From Bacteroidia bacterium (GTDB lineage Bacteria > Bacteroidota > Bacteroidia > JABEUT01), in assembly GCA_013044305.1 (NCBI GenBank), contig JABEUT010000014.1, positions 1 to 9,042 on the forward strand: DNA of 9,042 nucleotides, in the 5' to 3' direction. A program made the translations under genes and the position numbers. A model generated the notes under the pieces. It searched no databases. It worked only from the letters and a program-made list of their open reading frames with translations, and had not been told where the DNA came from. Below are positions 1-5,905 of the stretch, in pieces; the first letter of the stretch is position 1; the number at the start of each line of letters is the position of its first letter.

Positions 1-2
1 CG

Positions 3-470
3 GCTCCGCCTGTTGCAGCAGCGCCGGCCCCAACCCCTGCCGTAACACAGGCACCGCCTCCCGTGCCGCCAAGCCCCCCGGTAGTAGCCGCTGCAGCCAC
101 CCCTGCCGACACAGCTAAACAAGCAGCCCCTATGCCAGCCAGCCGGCCGGCACAGGCTGTTACCCCCGGAATTACCGGAGCACAGGGAAACGTGAAATAC
201 AGGGTTCAGATCATGGCGCTGCACCACCCGGTAAAAGCATCCTATTTAAGCAACAAATACAGCATATCTGAACAGATAAACGAAGAGATGCTCGGTGGCT
301 TCACCAAATATACCGTTGGTCATTTCAATGAATATAAAAGCGTGCGCGACCACCGAGAAGACATACGAGGCAAAGGCGTAGAAGGCCCTTTTGTTGTAGC
401 CTACAGCAACGGACAGCGTATTACGGTGCAGGAAGCCCTTATGATAACCCACCAGCAGTGGTATAAGTAA
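3..470 (+). CDS. SPOR-like domain protein, C-terminal part (5' truncated by window edge)
   Basis: The frame is open from base 3 to the TAA at 468-470, giving the last 155 residues of a protein that starts outside the window; the GTG at 63 lies inside the linker and is not a convincing start. About the first 60 residues are low-complexity Pro/Ala/Val/Thr, typical of a periplasmic linker. The last 90 or so residues (bases about 189-467) form one SPOR-like domain: it opens with KYRVQIMAL, has a middle TKYTVGHFNEY motif and closes with FVVAYSNGQRI. SPOR domains are known to bind peptidoglycan glycan strands lacking stem peptides, so a periplasmic envelope role is inferred. The domain resembles the second SPOR repeat of the next gene, and the 12-bp TACAGGGTTCAG encoding YRVQ is identical in both (198-209 and 2131-2142). 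The two genes are therefore probably paralogous in this part. The missing N-terminus could be a barrel, a lipoprotein or another domain. Confidence 0.8.
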   Translation, partial: APPVAAAPAPTPAVTQAPPPVPPSPPVVAAAATPADTAKQAAPMPASRPAQAVTPGITGAQGNVKYRVQIMALHHPVKASYLSNKYSISEQINEEMLGGFTKYTVGHFNEYKSVRDHREDIRGKGVEGPFVVAYSNGQRITVQEALMITHQQWYK

Positions 471-476
471 ATTTAC

Positions 477-484
477 TATTTTTG
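477..484 (+). promoter_or_regulatory. Candidate Bacteroidetes -7 box TATTTTTG
   Basis: TATTTTTG is an exact match to the Bacteroidetes sigma-ABfr -7 consensus TAnnTTTG and starts 7 bases after the stop of the upstream gene. I see no TTTG at the expected -33 distance, so support is partial. If used, it would give a leader of about 110 bases before the ATG at 601, containing the inverted repeat at 523-556. Confidence 0.3.
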
Positions 485-522
485 GTCTGCTAACAGATGG
501 AAGAATTAAAAAAAGCCCTCTG

Positions 523-556
523 TTTGCAAAAATTGTTGCAGTAACCTTTTTGCAAA
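523..556. repeat. Perfect 10-bp inverted repeat between the two SPOR genes
   Basis: TTTGCAAAAA (523-532) and TTTTTGCAAA (547-556) are exact reverse complements separated by 14 bases; a G-T pair (522/557) could extend the stem. The stem is AT-rich and has no downstream T-run, so it is a poor intrinsic terminator for the upstream gene. It overlaps the -33 part of the better promoter candidate (549-552), which would suit an operator; it could also be an mRNA leader hairpin. Its function is inferred only from symmetry and position. Confidence 0.5.
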
Positions 557-578
557 TTTACCGTAAAGGCTAAAATTG
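549..578 (+). promoter_or_regulatory. Candidate promoter for the barrel-SPOR gene
   Basis: TTTG at 549-552, an 18-base spacer and TAAAATTG at 571-578 fit the Bacteroidetes pattern TTTG-N about 19-TAnnTTTG, with one mismatch in the -7 box. Transcription would begin about 15 bases before the ATG at 601, giving a very short leader. No Shine-Dalgarno sequence is present (ATAGAAAACT precedes the ATG), which is normal in this phylum. Confidence 0.4.
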
Positions 579-600
579 CTTCGTCATGATATAGAAAACT

Positions 601-2715
601 ATGCCAGGCATATTCAGGTACATATATTTACCTCTTCTGTTTTTATTTCCATTGCGGACCATTGCTTCCCCGGTTTCACAAGGCAAGGGAGCAGGCTCAT
701 CAGCCATCAAAAGATACGCCGCCCTTCACGTAAAAAAGGACAGTACTGCAAAAAAGGACACCTCCAATAAAAGCGATTTTGTACCCGTTAATAAGGATTT
801 TGTATTGCAGCCCCTGCTCGGAATAGGCACCGGGCTGCTTTCTTATTTCGGCAACGTTAACGCCCCTGTCAGCAAGGTGCAGAACCCCATGACAAGCCGT
901 ATAGGGTACGACCTTCAGTATTCACAAAAACTGAACCCGGTAATGGAATTCAACCTGTACGCACTCTTCGGGCAGCTTTGCGTAAACACCCGCTCCTCCG
1001 ACATGAACTGGAATTTCCTTTCTTCCATTGAAGGCGGCGGCGCACGGCTTATCTTTAAATTGCTGCCCAAACAAAATCTTACTCCCTATATCCTTACAGG
1101 CGTTGAATCCTTCGAATTCCTTACCAAAACAAGCCTCTATAATAACCAGGGCACACCCTATTATTATTGGTCCGACGGGTCAATACGCAGCCTTCCGCAA
1201 AGTTCGCCAATGGCTTCGAGCGCAACCCAGCTGCAATGGAACTACAATTACTCCAGCGATATGAGAAGCCTGAACATAGGCAACACCGGAAAGTATCAGA
1301 CCCAAACATTCGCCATACCTCTTGGCGTGGGCTTTATGTTCCATTTGTGCAACAATGCCGACTTTATGATAGGTACTACCCTTAATTATACATTTACAAA
1401 CCATATCGACGGGCTTGGCGATTCGACAGGAGGCAGAAAGCATGACATGTTCTTTATGACTTCTTTCGGGCTGCGATTCGACCTTTCAAAGAACCGTAAG
1501 ACCAAGGTATCGGGCATCAACGGACATAAGAGACAGGACAGATATGCACACCCCGACGCCTATTATGCCGGAGTTGACTTTGATGCACTGGCACAGGATA
1601 CTATTAAACCTGTTTCCGACAAGGCTCCAACGTTGACTGATTCTGCCATATTGCGCCAGTATCAGATGTATGAGGACAGCACAGGTCAGTTTGCCCAGAT
1701 AATAGTGGAAAATACCATTGGCAACCCTGCACAGATAAAACCGCATCCCCAGCCTTCAGCTCATGTATATTCCATTCAATTGGCCCGATACAGCAAAGGG
1801 GTACCACCCGATGTAATGGACAAACTGATGAGTATTCCAAACGTTACCTCGGAAGCAATGCCCGACTCGTCCACTGCATATATTGTGGGCAACTTTACTG
1901 ACATGGACAAGGCGAAAGCAAGCCAGCAACAGTATGTACAGAACGGACTTCCCGATGCCAAAATTGTTTACCGGAAGGACAAGGATTATGTGCCTGCCGC
2001 CAATCCGCCACCCGGCCAGGAAGCCAACAAGGTGCCCGTAAGCAATAACCCTCCTGTTAACCCCGTTCAGCCCAATAATAACCCGGCGCCCGGAAATGTG
2101 GGGCCCGCCATGAATGCCGGAACTATAGTTTACAGGGTTCAGCTGGGAGCCTACAAACATAAGCTGCCGAGAGAAGTGTTTATGAACATAGATAACATTG
2201 TGGAGGTAAAAACCGAAAACGGCTATTTTACCTATTCGGCAGGCTCCTTCACTAAATACCAGGATGCCGTTGACTACAAAACCAAACTTACCGCATTGGG
2301 ATATCCGAATCTTTTCATAAAAGCATATCAGAATGGCAAAAGGATACCGCTGCCTAAGGCAGAAGCCCCGAATGAAAATTCGCCAAAAGAGGATTTAAAT
2401 GAGGAAGTAACCCATGAAACAAGTTCGCTGGACAAAAGCAAGGTTAGCTTTGATGTGGTGCTGGCAGCCTTGAAAGGAGCGCCTTCCCGGGATATGTCGG
2501 ATAAATTCAAGACCATAGACGGATACCGCACCATTTACGATTCGGCAAGCGGACTCACCTATTACATTGCCGGACACTTTACCGACATCAATGATGCAAA
2601 GGCCATGCAGGCTAAACTCGCCGCTGACCCCTTGCTGAACAAGGCCACAGTGGGGGCCTGCTACATGAATAAACCCATTCCGGTTGAACAGGCAGTTGAC
2701 ATCCTGAAGCAGTAA
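601..2715 (+). CDS. Outer-membrane beta-barrel protein with three SPOR-like domains
   Basis: This 704-residue protein appears to be exported and to link the outer membrane to peptidoglycan; that role is inferred. Residues 1-22 are a Sec signal peptide (a hydrophobic YLPLLFLFPL core, likely cleavage near IAS), which supports the ATG at 601. Residues about 68-295 look like a small Bacteroidetes outer-membrane barrel: alternating amphipathic strands such as GVGFMFHL and MIGTTLNYTF, closing with the aromatic-rich SFGLRFDL. Residues about 388-458, 508-585 and 614-700 are three SPOR-like repeats, with VYSIQLARY, VYRVQLGAY and VSFDVVLAAL as first strands and IVGNFTD, YSAGSFTKY and IAGHFTD as middle motifs. 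The third repeat is the most diverged. A Pro/Asn-rich linker (about 465-505) resembles the linker of the upstream gene. No OmpA-like domain is seen. The order barrel-linker-SPOR is clear, but the exact strand number is not. Confidence 0.85.
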   Translation: MPGIFRYIYLPLLFLFPLRTIASPVSQGKGAGSSAIKRYAALHVKKDSTAKKDTSNKSDFVPVNKDFVLQPLLGIGTGLLSYFGNVNAPVSKVQNPMTSRIGYDLQYSQKLNPVMEFNLYALFGQLCVNTRSSDMNWNFLSSIEGGGARLIFKLLPKQNLTPYILTGVESFEFLTKTSLYNNQGTPYYYWSDGSIRSLPQSSPMASSATQLQWNYNYSSDMRSLNIGNTGKYQTQTFAIPLGVGFMFHLCNNADFMIGTTLNYTFTNHIDGLGDSTGGRKHDMFFMTSFGLRFDLSKNRKTKVSGINGHKRQDRYAHPDAYYAGVDFDALAQDTIKPVSDKAPTLTDSAILRQYQMYEDSTGQFAQIIVENTIGNPAQIKPHPQPSAHVYSIQLARYSKGVPPDVMDKLMSIPNVTSEAMPDSSTAYIVGNFTDMDKAKASQQQYVQNGLPDAKIVYRKDKDYVPAANPPPGQEANKVPVSNNPPVNPVQPNNNPAPGNVGPAMNAGTIVYRVQLGAYKHKLPREVFMNIDNIVEVKTENGYFTYSAGSFTKYQDAVDYKTKLTALGYPNLFIKAYQNGKRIPLPKAEAPNENSPKEDLNEEVTHETSSLDKSKVSFDVVLAALKGAPSRDMSDKFKTIDGYRTIYDSASGLTYYIAGHFTDINDAKAMQAKLAADPLLNKATVGACYMNKPIPVEQAVDILKQ
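1762..2700 (+). repeat. Three tandem SPOR-like domain repeats within the barrel-SPOR gene
   Basis: Approximate units are 1762-1974, 2122-2355 and 2440-2700. Each has a first beta strand of hydrophobic-x-hydrophobic-Q/V type, an alpha segment, a second strand ending G-H/N/S-F-T, a helix starting near an alanine (DKAKA, QDAVD, NDAKA) and a final strand. Unit 2 ends with AYQNGKRI, matching AYSNGQRI in the gene ending at base 470. The units are strongly diverged, so this is an old duplication and not a recent DNA repeat. Confidence 0.7.
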
Positions 2716-3050
2716 AAGCAGGGCTTCCGCAACTGGTTTACTATAGTTACCCTGCAAAAATTTAATTTTACCGCCTGTAATATGTCCTTGCCTAAGAGCC
2801 TATTTAACGAACTAAACGGCTTTGATACCATTTTTCGGATGGCGAGGATTTTGATTTTGGGGTTCGTGCAATACTTAATAATATTCAAATTATATATGTA
2901 GATACCCCATTTCTCCTACAAGGCTAAAATGGCAAAATGGTCCGACATATTTCCAGTCAGCACCACTTTCCGTCAGGGCGTTGATTAACCAATTAATAAT
3001 TCTGAATTTCATCCTATCCTTATAAAGTCTATGAATGATGTATCCGGTCT
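2716..3050. other. Gap between convergent genes, about 335 bases
   Basis: The gap holds a possible terminator hairpin just after the barrel-SPOR stop (2718-2755), a GAGCCTATTTAA motif at 2796-2807 resembling insertion-sequence ends, and a 54-codon minus-strand ORF (2890-3054) that overlaps the end of the WG-repeat gene. I see no tRNA, riboswitch or other RNA gene. The rest is AT-rich sequence with no function I can assign. Confidence 0.5.
2718..2770. terminator. Possible bidirectional terminator after the barrel-SPOR gene
   Basis: GCAGGG (2718-2723) pairs with CCCTGC (2750-2755), and AACT/AGTT (2731-2734 with 2745-2748) can form an inner stem. On the plus strand the hairpin is followed by AAAAATTTAATTTT, a weak U-tract. 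On the minus strand the outer stem is followed by TTTTACT, so it could also stop read-through from the convergent WG-repeat gene. The stem is short with a large interior, so it is only a moderate candidate. Confidence 0.35.
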
Positions 3051-3054
3051 TCAT
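2796..3054. mobile_element. Possible degraded insertion-sequence end (speculative)
   Basis: GAGCCTATTTAA at 2796-2807 resembles terminal inverted repeats of IS5-like elements, from memory of the family. To its right, about 80 bases away, is the stop of a short minus-strand ORF that lacks an upstream part, which is the layout expected for the 3' end of a transposase gene next to an IS terminus. No partner terminal repeat or target-site duplication is visible in the window, and the short ORF product matches no transposase I recognise. Ordinary intergenic DNA is at least as likely. Confidence 0.15.
2890..3054 (-). CDS. Small ORF overlapping the WG-repeat gene stop by ATGA, 54 aa, doubtful
   Basis: On the minus strand the WG-repeat gene ends in TGA (3053-3051), and an ATG at 3054-3052 overlaps it as ATGA, the usual arrangement for translational coupling. 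The ORF runs 54 codons to TAA at 2890. The product starts MKTGYIIHRLYKDRMK and contains ALTESGADWKYVGPFCHF; it has no signal peptide, membrane segment or motif I recognise. An in-frame ATG upstream (3078) lies inside the WG-repeat gene and is less attractive. It could be a genuine coupled small protein, the tail of a decayed transposase, or chance. The composition is plausible for protein, but the length is too short to be persuasive. Confidence 0.25.
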   Translation of the reverse strand: MKTGYIIHRLYKDRMKFRIINWLINALTESGADWKYVGPFCHFSLVGEMGYLHI

Positions 3055-5186
3055 TTTCCGAATCCCTCCTCCGTCCATACATACTTTTTCGTTGCCATAT
3101 TGTAGTACGCCATTTTACCGTTGCATTCCACCTGGAGCAGCTTTTTCAAAGGGTGCATTTCATTCCATATACAGGGGGCTGCCTCATTTCCTTTTTTATC
3201 CATAAGCCCGTACCTGCCGTTTTTGAAAACCACGGCTATACCATTTACAAAATCACCAAGGGTATCGGCTTGAAGTGGAATAACCATGTTGCCCTTCAGG
3301 TCAATGAATCCCGATTCGCCCTTCATCGACACCCGCGCCAGGCTGTCGGAAAACGGTTCGGCGGCATCGTACTTAGGCGCAATAACCATTATGCCTTTGG
3401 TGTTGATGTAGCCCCATTTTTTATTTATGAGTGCCGCTGCCAGTCCGCAACTAAAATGCTGCAGGTCGGCATAGCGTAACGGAACTGTAACTTTACCCGA
3501 CGGGTTTATAAACCCTCTTTTTTTGTTCAGCTGTACCTTGGCCAGGCCGTCTTTAAAGCCCCCTTCCAGAAGCAGGTCGGGCGAATAATCGTATTTCAGG
3601 GGAATCTTCAATTCCCCGTTTCGGTTCACATAGCCCGCTTTGCCGTTTTGCACTACCAGCGCCAGGCTGTCGTTAAAATCTCCAATGTTGTCGTACCCGC
3701 AGTTGAGCAGGGTATCGCCCCGCAAGCCTGTCAGGCCGAATTTCCCGTCAACACTCACTTTGGCTATTCCGTTTTTAAATTTTCCCGCCCAGGTGTAACC
3801 GCAAGGTATAACCAGTTTGCCTGCAAGGTTTATAAAGCCATACTTACCGTTGCTGTCCTGCACATAGGCCATGCCTTCAGAAAAATCGCCTGCATCCTTA
3901 TACAGGCAAGGCACTTCTTCCTCGCCGAGCCGGCTCATATAACCGTATTTATTGTTCTTTTCTATTACCGCCATGCCGTCGGAGAAATTTGATATTTCCT
4001 GATATTCAAAAGGCACTATCAATTGGTTCAGGTTTGAGATGATGCCGCACAGGTTGCCCTTCTTTACCACCGTAAGGGTGTTGCGGAAGTGTTCCGCTTC
4101 GTCGTAAATGCAGGGTATCATCACTTCCCCTCTCTTATTAATAAAACCAAGTTTGTCATTCATGGCCACGGAGGCAAGGCCGTCGTAAAAGTTGGAGTCG
4201 GCCCATTGGTACCTGAATGGAATGTGTACGCTTCCGGCACTGTCTATATATCCCCATAAGGCATTTTGCCTTGCCGGATAAAAGCGCGTTAGGGCAAGTG
4301 CCAGATCGGTATCTGCGTGGCGGGTAAAAGGATAATCGGGGTAGTCGCGTTGGAAACGTAGTATGGTTTCCGGTTTGGCATCTGTTGTATAAAGGGCATA
4401 GATACGGCGCCAGGCGGCTTCAGCATTATGGTTGGAGGGATATTCCTTTATAAACTTGTAATATTCCTTTATAAAATGATGGGGTACGGCAAGGCGGTAA
4501 ATGGAATCTTCGGCGCTGCTGATATAAGGGCTTTCGGGGTAGCTGCCAATAAATGAGGTATAAGCCCCGATGGTATGATCGGATGTGAGTGTTTTAAACA
4601 GCAGTATCTCGTACCTTTTCTTTGCCTCATCGTATTCTGTAGAGCCTGGATAGGTGTCCATAAAGGTTTTATATGCCTGCCAGGTATTTACTTTTCCTGC
4701 CAGGGAGAATGCCAGAAGGTTGCGCAGTTCGGTGGCGTCGGATACCTGTGAGGCGCCGGCATAGTACGTGATATAATGATTGTACCCTTCAATAGTATTT
4801 ACAACCGTAGATAATACGAATGCCTTCTGCTCTATGGTATCCTGCAAACGCTTCATTGCCGCCGAATCTACCTTATATGCCTTTACCCATTTAAGTCTTT
4901 GTTTGGGTTTGACTATTAAATATGCCTTGCGCGCAGCAAGAATGTAACGGTAGGCAGTATCCAGATTATAGTAGTGGTAGTCCGTGCGGGCAGTAATGGT
5001 ACTAATGCCGTAAGAGGCAAGGCAGAGGTTTTTTTTATGCTTCGCCGCCTTTTTGAACATGTGCATGGCTTTAAAATAGTCGTACACAGCCAATGCCTTG
5101 AAACCCTTATTTATCTTACCGGCGTTCAGCGTTCCTGCAAGCATTACAAACAACAGCCCTGATACAAACCTCCTTTTCGTTATCAT
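3051..5186 (-). CDS. Secreted WG-repeat protein with N-terminal helical repeats
   Basis: This 711-residue protein has a Sec signal peptide at residues 1-22 (KRR, then GLLFVMLAGTLNA), with no lipobox cysteine. Residues about 25-300 are mainly helical and include at least four TPR/BamD-like units with an F-x(3)-YP pattern: TFMDTYPGS (174-182), SFIGSYPES (211-219), KFIKEYPSN (244-252) and RFQRDYPDY (277-285). Residues about 309-705 hold 11 full WG repeats of about 34 residues plus a final half unit. The pattern is aromatic-G-hydrophobic-I-N/D...G...IP..Y......F.DGLA.V, with classic copies ALWGYID (309-315) and KKWGYIN (589-595). WG repeats are widespread in Bacteroidetes and probably form a beta-rich scaffold; no enzymatic residues are recognisable. 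A periplasmic, outer-membrane-associated or extracellular location is inferred. The AGGAGG at codons 5-6 is inside the gene and is not used to start translation. The gene is divergent from the FAH gene and convergent with the barrel-SPOR gene. Confidence 0.9.
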   Translation of the reverse strand: MITKRRFVSGLLFVMLAGTLNAGKINKGFKALAVYDYFKAMHMFKKAAKHKKNLCLASYGISTITARTDYHYYNLDTAYRYILAARKAYLIVKPKQRLKWVKAYKVDSAAMKRLQDTIEQKAFVLSTVVNTIEGYNHYITYYAGASQVSDATELRNLLAFSLAGKVNTWQAYKTFMDTYPGSTEYDEAKKRYEILLFKTLTSDHTIGAYTSFIGSYPESPYISSAEDSIYRLAVPHHFIKEYYKFIKEYPSNHNAEAAWRRIYALYTTDAKPETILRFQRDYPDYPFTRHADTDLALALTRFYPARQNALWGYIDSAGSVHIPFRYQWADSNFYDGLASVAMNDKLGFINKRGEVMIPCIYDEAEHFRNTLTVVKKGNLCGIISNLNQLIVPFEYQEISNFSDGMAVIEKNNKYGYMSRLGEEEVPCLYKDAGDFSEGMAYVQDSNGKYGFINLAGKLVIPCGYTWAGKFKNGIAKVSVDGKFGLTGLRGDTLLNCGYDNIGDFNDSLALVVQNGKAGYVNRNGELKIPLKYDYSPDLLLEGGFKDGLAKVQLNKKRGFINPSGKVTVPLRYADLQHFSCGLAAALINKKWGYINTKGIMVIAPKYDAAEPFSDSLARVSMKGESGFIDLKGNMVIPLQADTLGDFVNGIAVVFKNGRYGLMDKKGNEAAPCIWNEMHPLKKLLQVECNGKMAYYNMATKKYVWTEEGFGK
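3072..4262 (-). repeat. WG-repeat array, 11 full units plus one half
   Basis: Units begin near residues 309, 343, 377, 411, 445, 480, 513, 554, 588, 622, 656 and 689 of the WG-repeat protein. Most are 33-35 residues; unit 7 is longer (about 41) because of an insert around SPDLLLEGG. The tryptophan of the WG dipeptide is kept only in units 1 and 9, and elsewhere it is F, Y, L, C, A, R or S. The last unit (NGKMAYYN...) stops halfway, so the array ends abruptly before the C-terminus. Confidence 0.85.
4441..4475 (-). repeat. 14-bp direct repeat with 21-bp period in the WG-repeat gene
   Basis: TATTCCTTTATAAA occurs exactly at 4441-4454 and 4462-4475, an offset of 21 bases. It encodes FIKEY twice, seven residues apart (residues 238-242 and 245-249), within the third helical repeat. 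The offset keeps the reading frame. It looks like a small local duplication of one heptad. Confidence 0.75.
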
Positions 5187-5190
5187 GGTG

Positions 5191-5198
5191 CAAAATTA
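5191..5198 (-). promoter_or_regulatory. -7 box TAATTTTG four bases before the WG-repeat gene ATG
   Basis: Read on the minus strand, TAATTTTGCACC leads directly into the ATG at 5186. TAATTTTG matches TAnnTTTG exactly. Transcription would begin at or very near the start codon, giving a leaderless or nearly leaderless mRNA. No convincing -33 TTTG is seen at the right distance. Confidence 0.4.
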
Positions 5199-5281
5199 GC
5201 GATAAGTAGCAAGTGTATCGTACGGCGGTTCATTTTTGCTTCTTTTCTGCGGTTCATACATCCAATCAAAGGAAATCTCCC

Positions 5282-5289
5282 TATTTTTG
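5282..5289 (+). promoter_or_regulatory. -7 box TATTTTTG four bases before the FAH gene ATG
   Basis: TATTTTTG matches TAnnTTTG exactly and is followed by AAAC and then the ATG at 5294. This mirrors the arrangement of the divergent WG-repeat gene. A -33 TTTG is not seen at about 19 bases; the nearest (5235-5238) is too far. It would drive the FAH-saccharopine dehydrogenase operon with a minimal leader. Confidence 0.4.
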
Positions 5290-5293
5290 AAAC

Positions 5294-5905
5294 ATGAAAA
5301 TAATATGCATAGGGCGCAACTACTCCGAACACGCCAGGGAGATGAAGGCCGAAACGCCTGCCGAACCCGTATTCTTTATGAAACCCGAAACCGCACAGAT
5401 AAAAAACGGCGCACCGTTTTTTTATCCGGCCTTTGCAAAGGAAATACATTATGAAACCGAGATAGTGCTGCGTATATGCAAAAACGGTAAAAACATTGAA
5501 CGCAGGTTTGCGAATACTTATTACAACGAAATTACAGTAGGAATAGATTTTACCGCCCGCGACCTTCAGGCGCAATGCAAAGCCAAAGGGCTGCCCTGGG
5601 AAATGGCTAAGGCATTCGACGGGTCGGCGCCCATAGGCGAGATGGTGGGCATGGAAAAGTATAAAAACATACAGGAGATATCATTCCGGCTGGATATTAA
5701 CGGCAAAACCGTTCAGCAAGGTAATACCAAGGATATGATTTTTACCTGCGATGCGATAATAGAATATGTTTCAAAGTTCGTTACCCTCAAAATGGGCGAC
5801 CTTATCTTTACCGGAACCCCTGCCGGTGTCGGACCGGTAAAAATCGGCGACAAATTAGAGGGTTTTATCGAGGGTGAGAAATTATTTGAGTGTAGTGTAA
5901 AATGA
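5294..5905 (+). CDS. FAHD1-type fumarylacetoacetate hydrolase family protein
   Basis: This 203-residue cytoplasmic enzyme belongs to the family that cleaves acylpyruvates and decarboxylates oxaloacetate (human FAHD1 type), using Mg2+ or Mn2+. The sequence keeps the family landmarks: IGRNYSEHAREM at 6-17, EPVFFMKP at 24-31, the metal ligands E54 and E56 in HYETEIVL with D85 in GIDFTARDLQ, K106 in WEMAKAFDG, and TGTPAGVGPVKIGD at 173-186. As I recall the human enzyme, H30, E33, E71, E73, D102, Q109 and K123 all correspond here with a constant offset of 17 (H13, E16, E54, E56, D85, Q92, K106), so the active site looks complete. The length fits the single-domain family. The start at 5294 is supported by homology beginning at once and by the upstream -7 box. 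The stop overlaps the next start by ATGA. The exact substrate is not determined by sequence. Confidence 0.93.
   Translation: MKIICIGRNYSEHAREMKAETPAEPVFFMKPETAQIKNGAPFFYPAFAKEIHYETEIVLRICKNGKNIERRFANTYYNEITVGIDFTARDLQAQCKAKGLPWEMAKAFDGSAPIGEMVGMEKYKNIQEISFRLDINGKTVQQGNTKDMIFTCDAIIEYVSKFVTLKMGDLIFTGTPAGVGPVKIGDKLEGFIEGEKLFECSVK

Noticed and set aside
63..65. GTG at 63 as the true start of the first gene
   Set aside because: The frame is open to the window edge with the same Pro/Ala-rich composition, and a start here would give a protein without a signal peptide.
1756..2160. Minus-strand ORF of 134 codons inside the barrel-SPOR gene
   Set aside because: It lies wholly antisense to a gene with clear domain structure, and its product has no recognisable domain; it is a frame shadow.
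2661..2888. Minus-strand ORF of 75 codons covering the gap and the end of the barrel-SPOR gene
   Set aside because: Much of it is antisense to the well-supported third SPOR repeat, it has no recognisable motif or start signal, and its upstream part is AT-rich intergenic DNA.
5169..5174. AGGAGG on the minus strand as a Shine-Dalgarno for a later start of the WG-repeat gene
   Set aside because: It lies within codons 5-6; a start after it would remove the charged part of the signal peptide, and no ATG lies at proper spacing.
5183..5575. Minus-strand ORF of 130 codons over the FAH gene and the divergent promoter region
   Set aside because: It is antisense to conserved FAHD1 active-site codons and runs across two promoter boxes; the product looks like nothing known.
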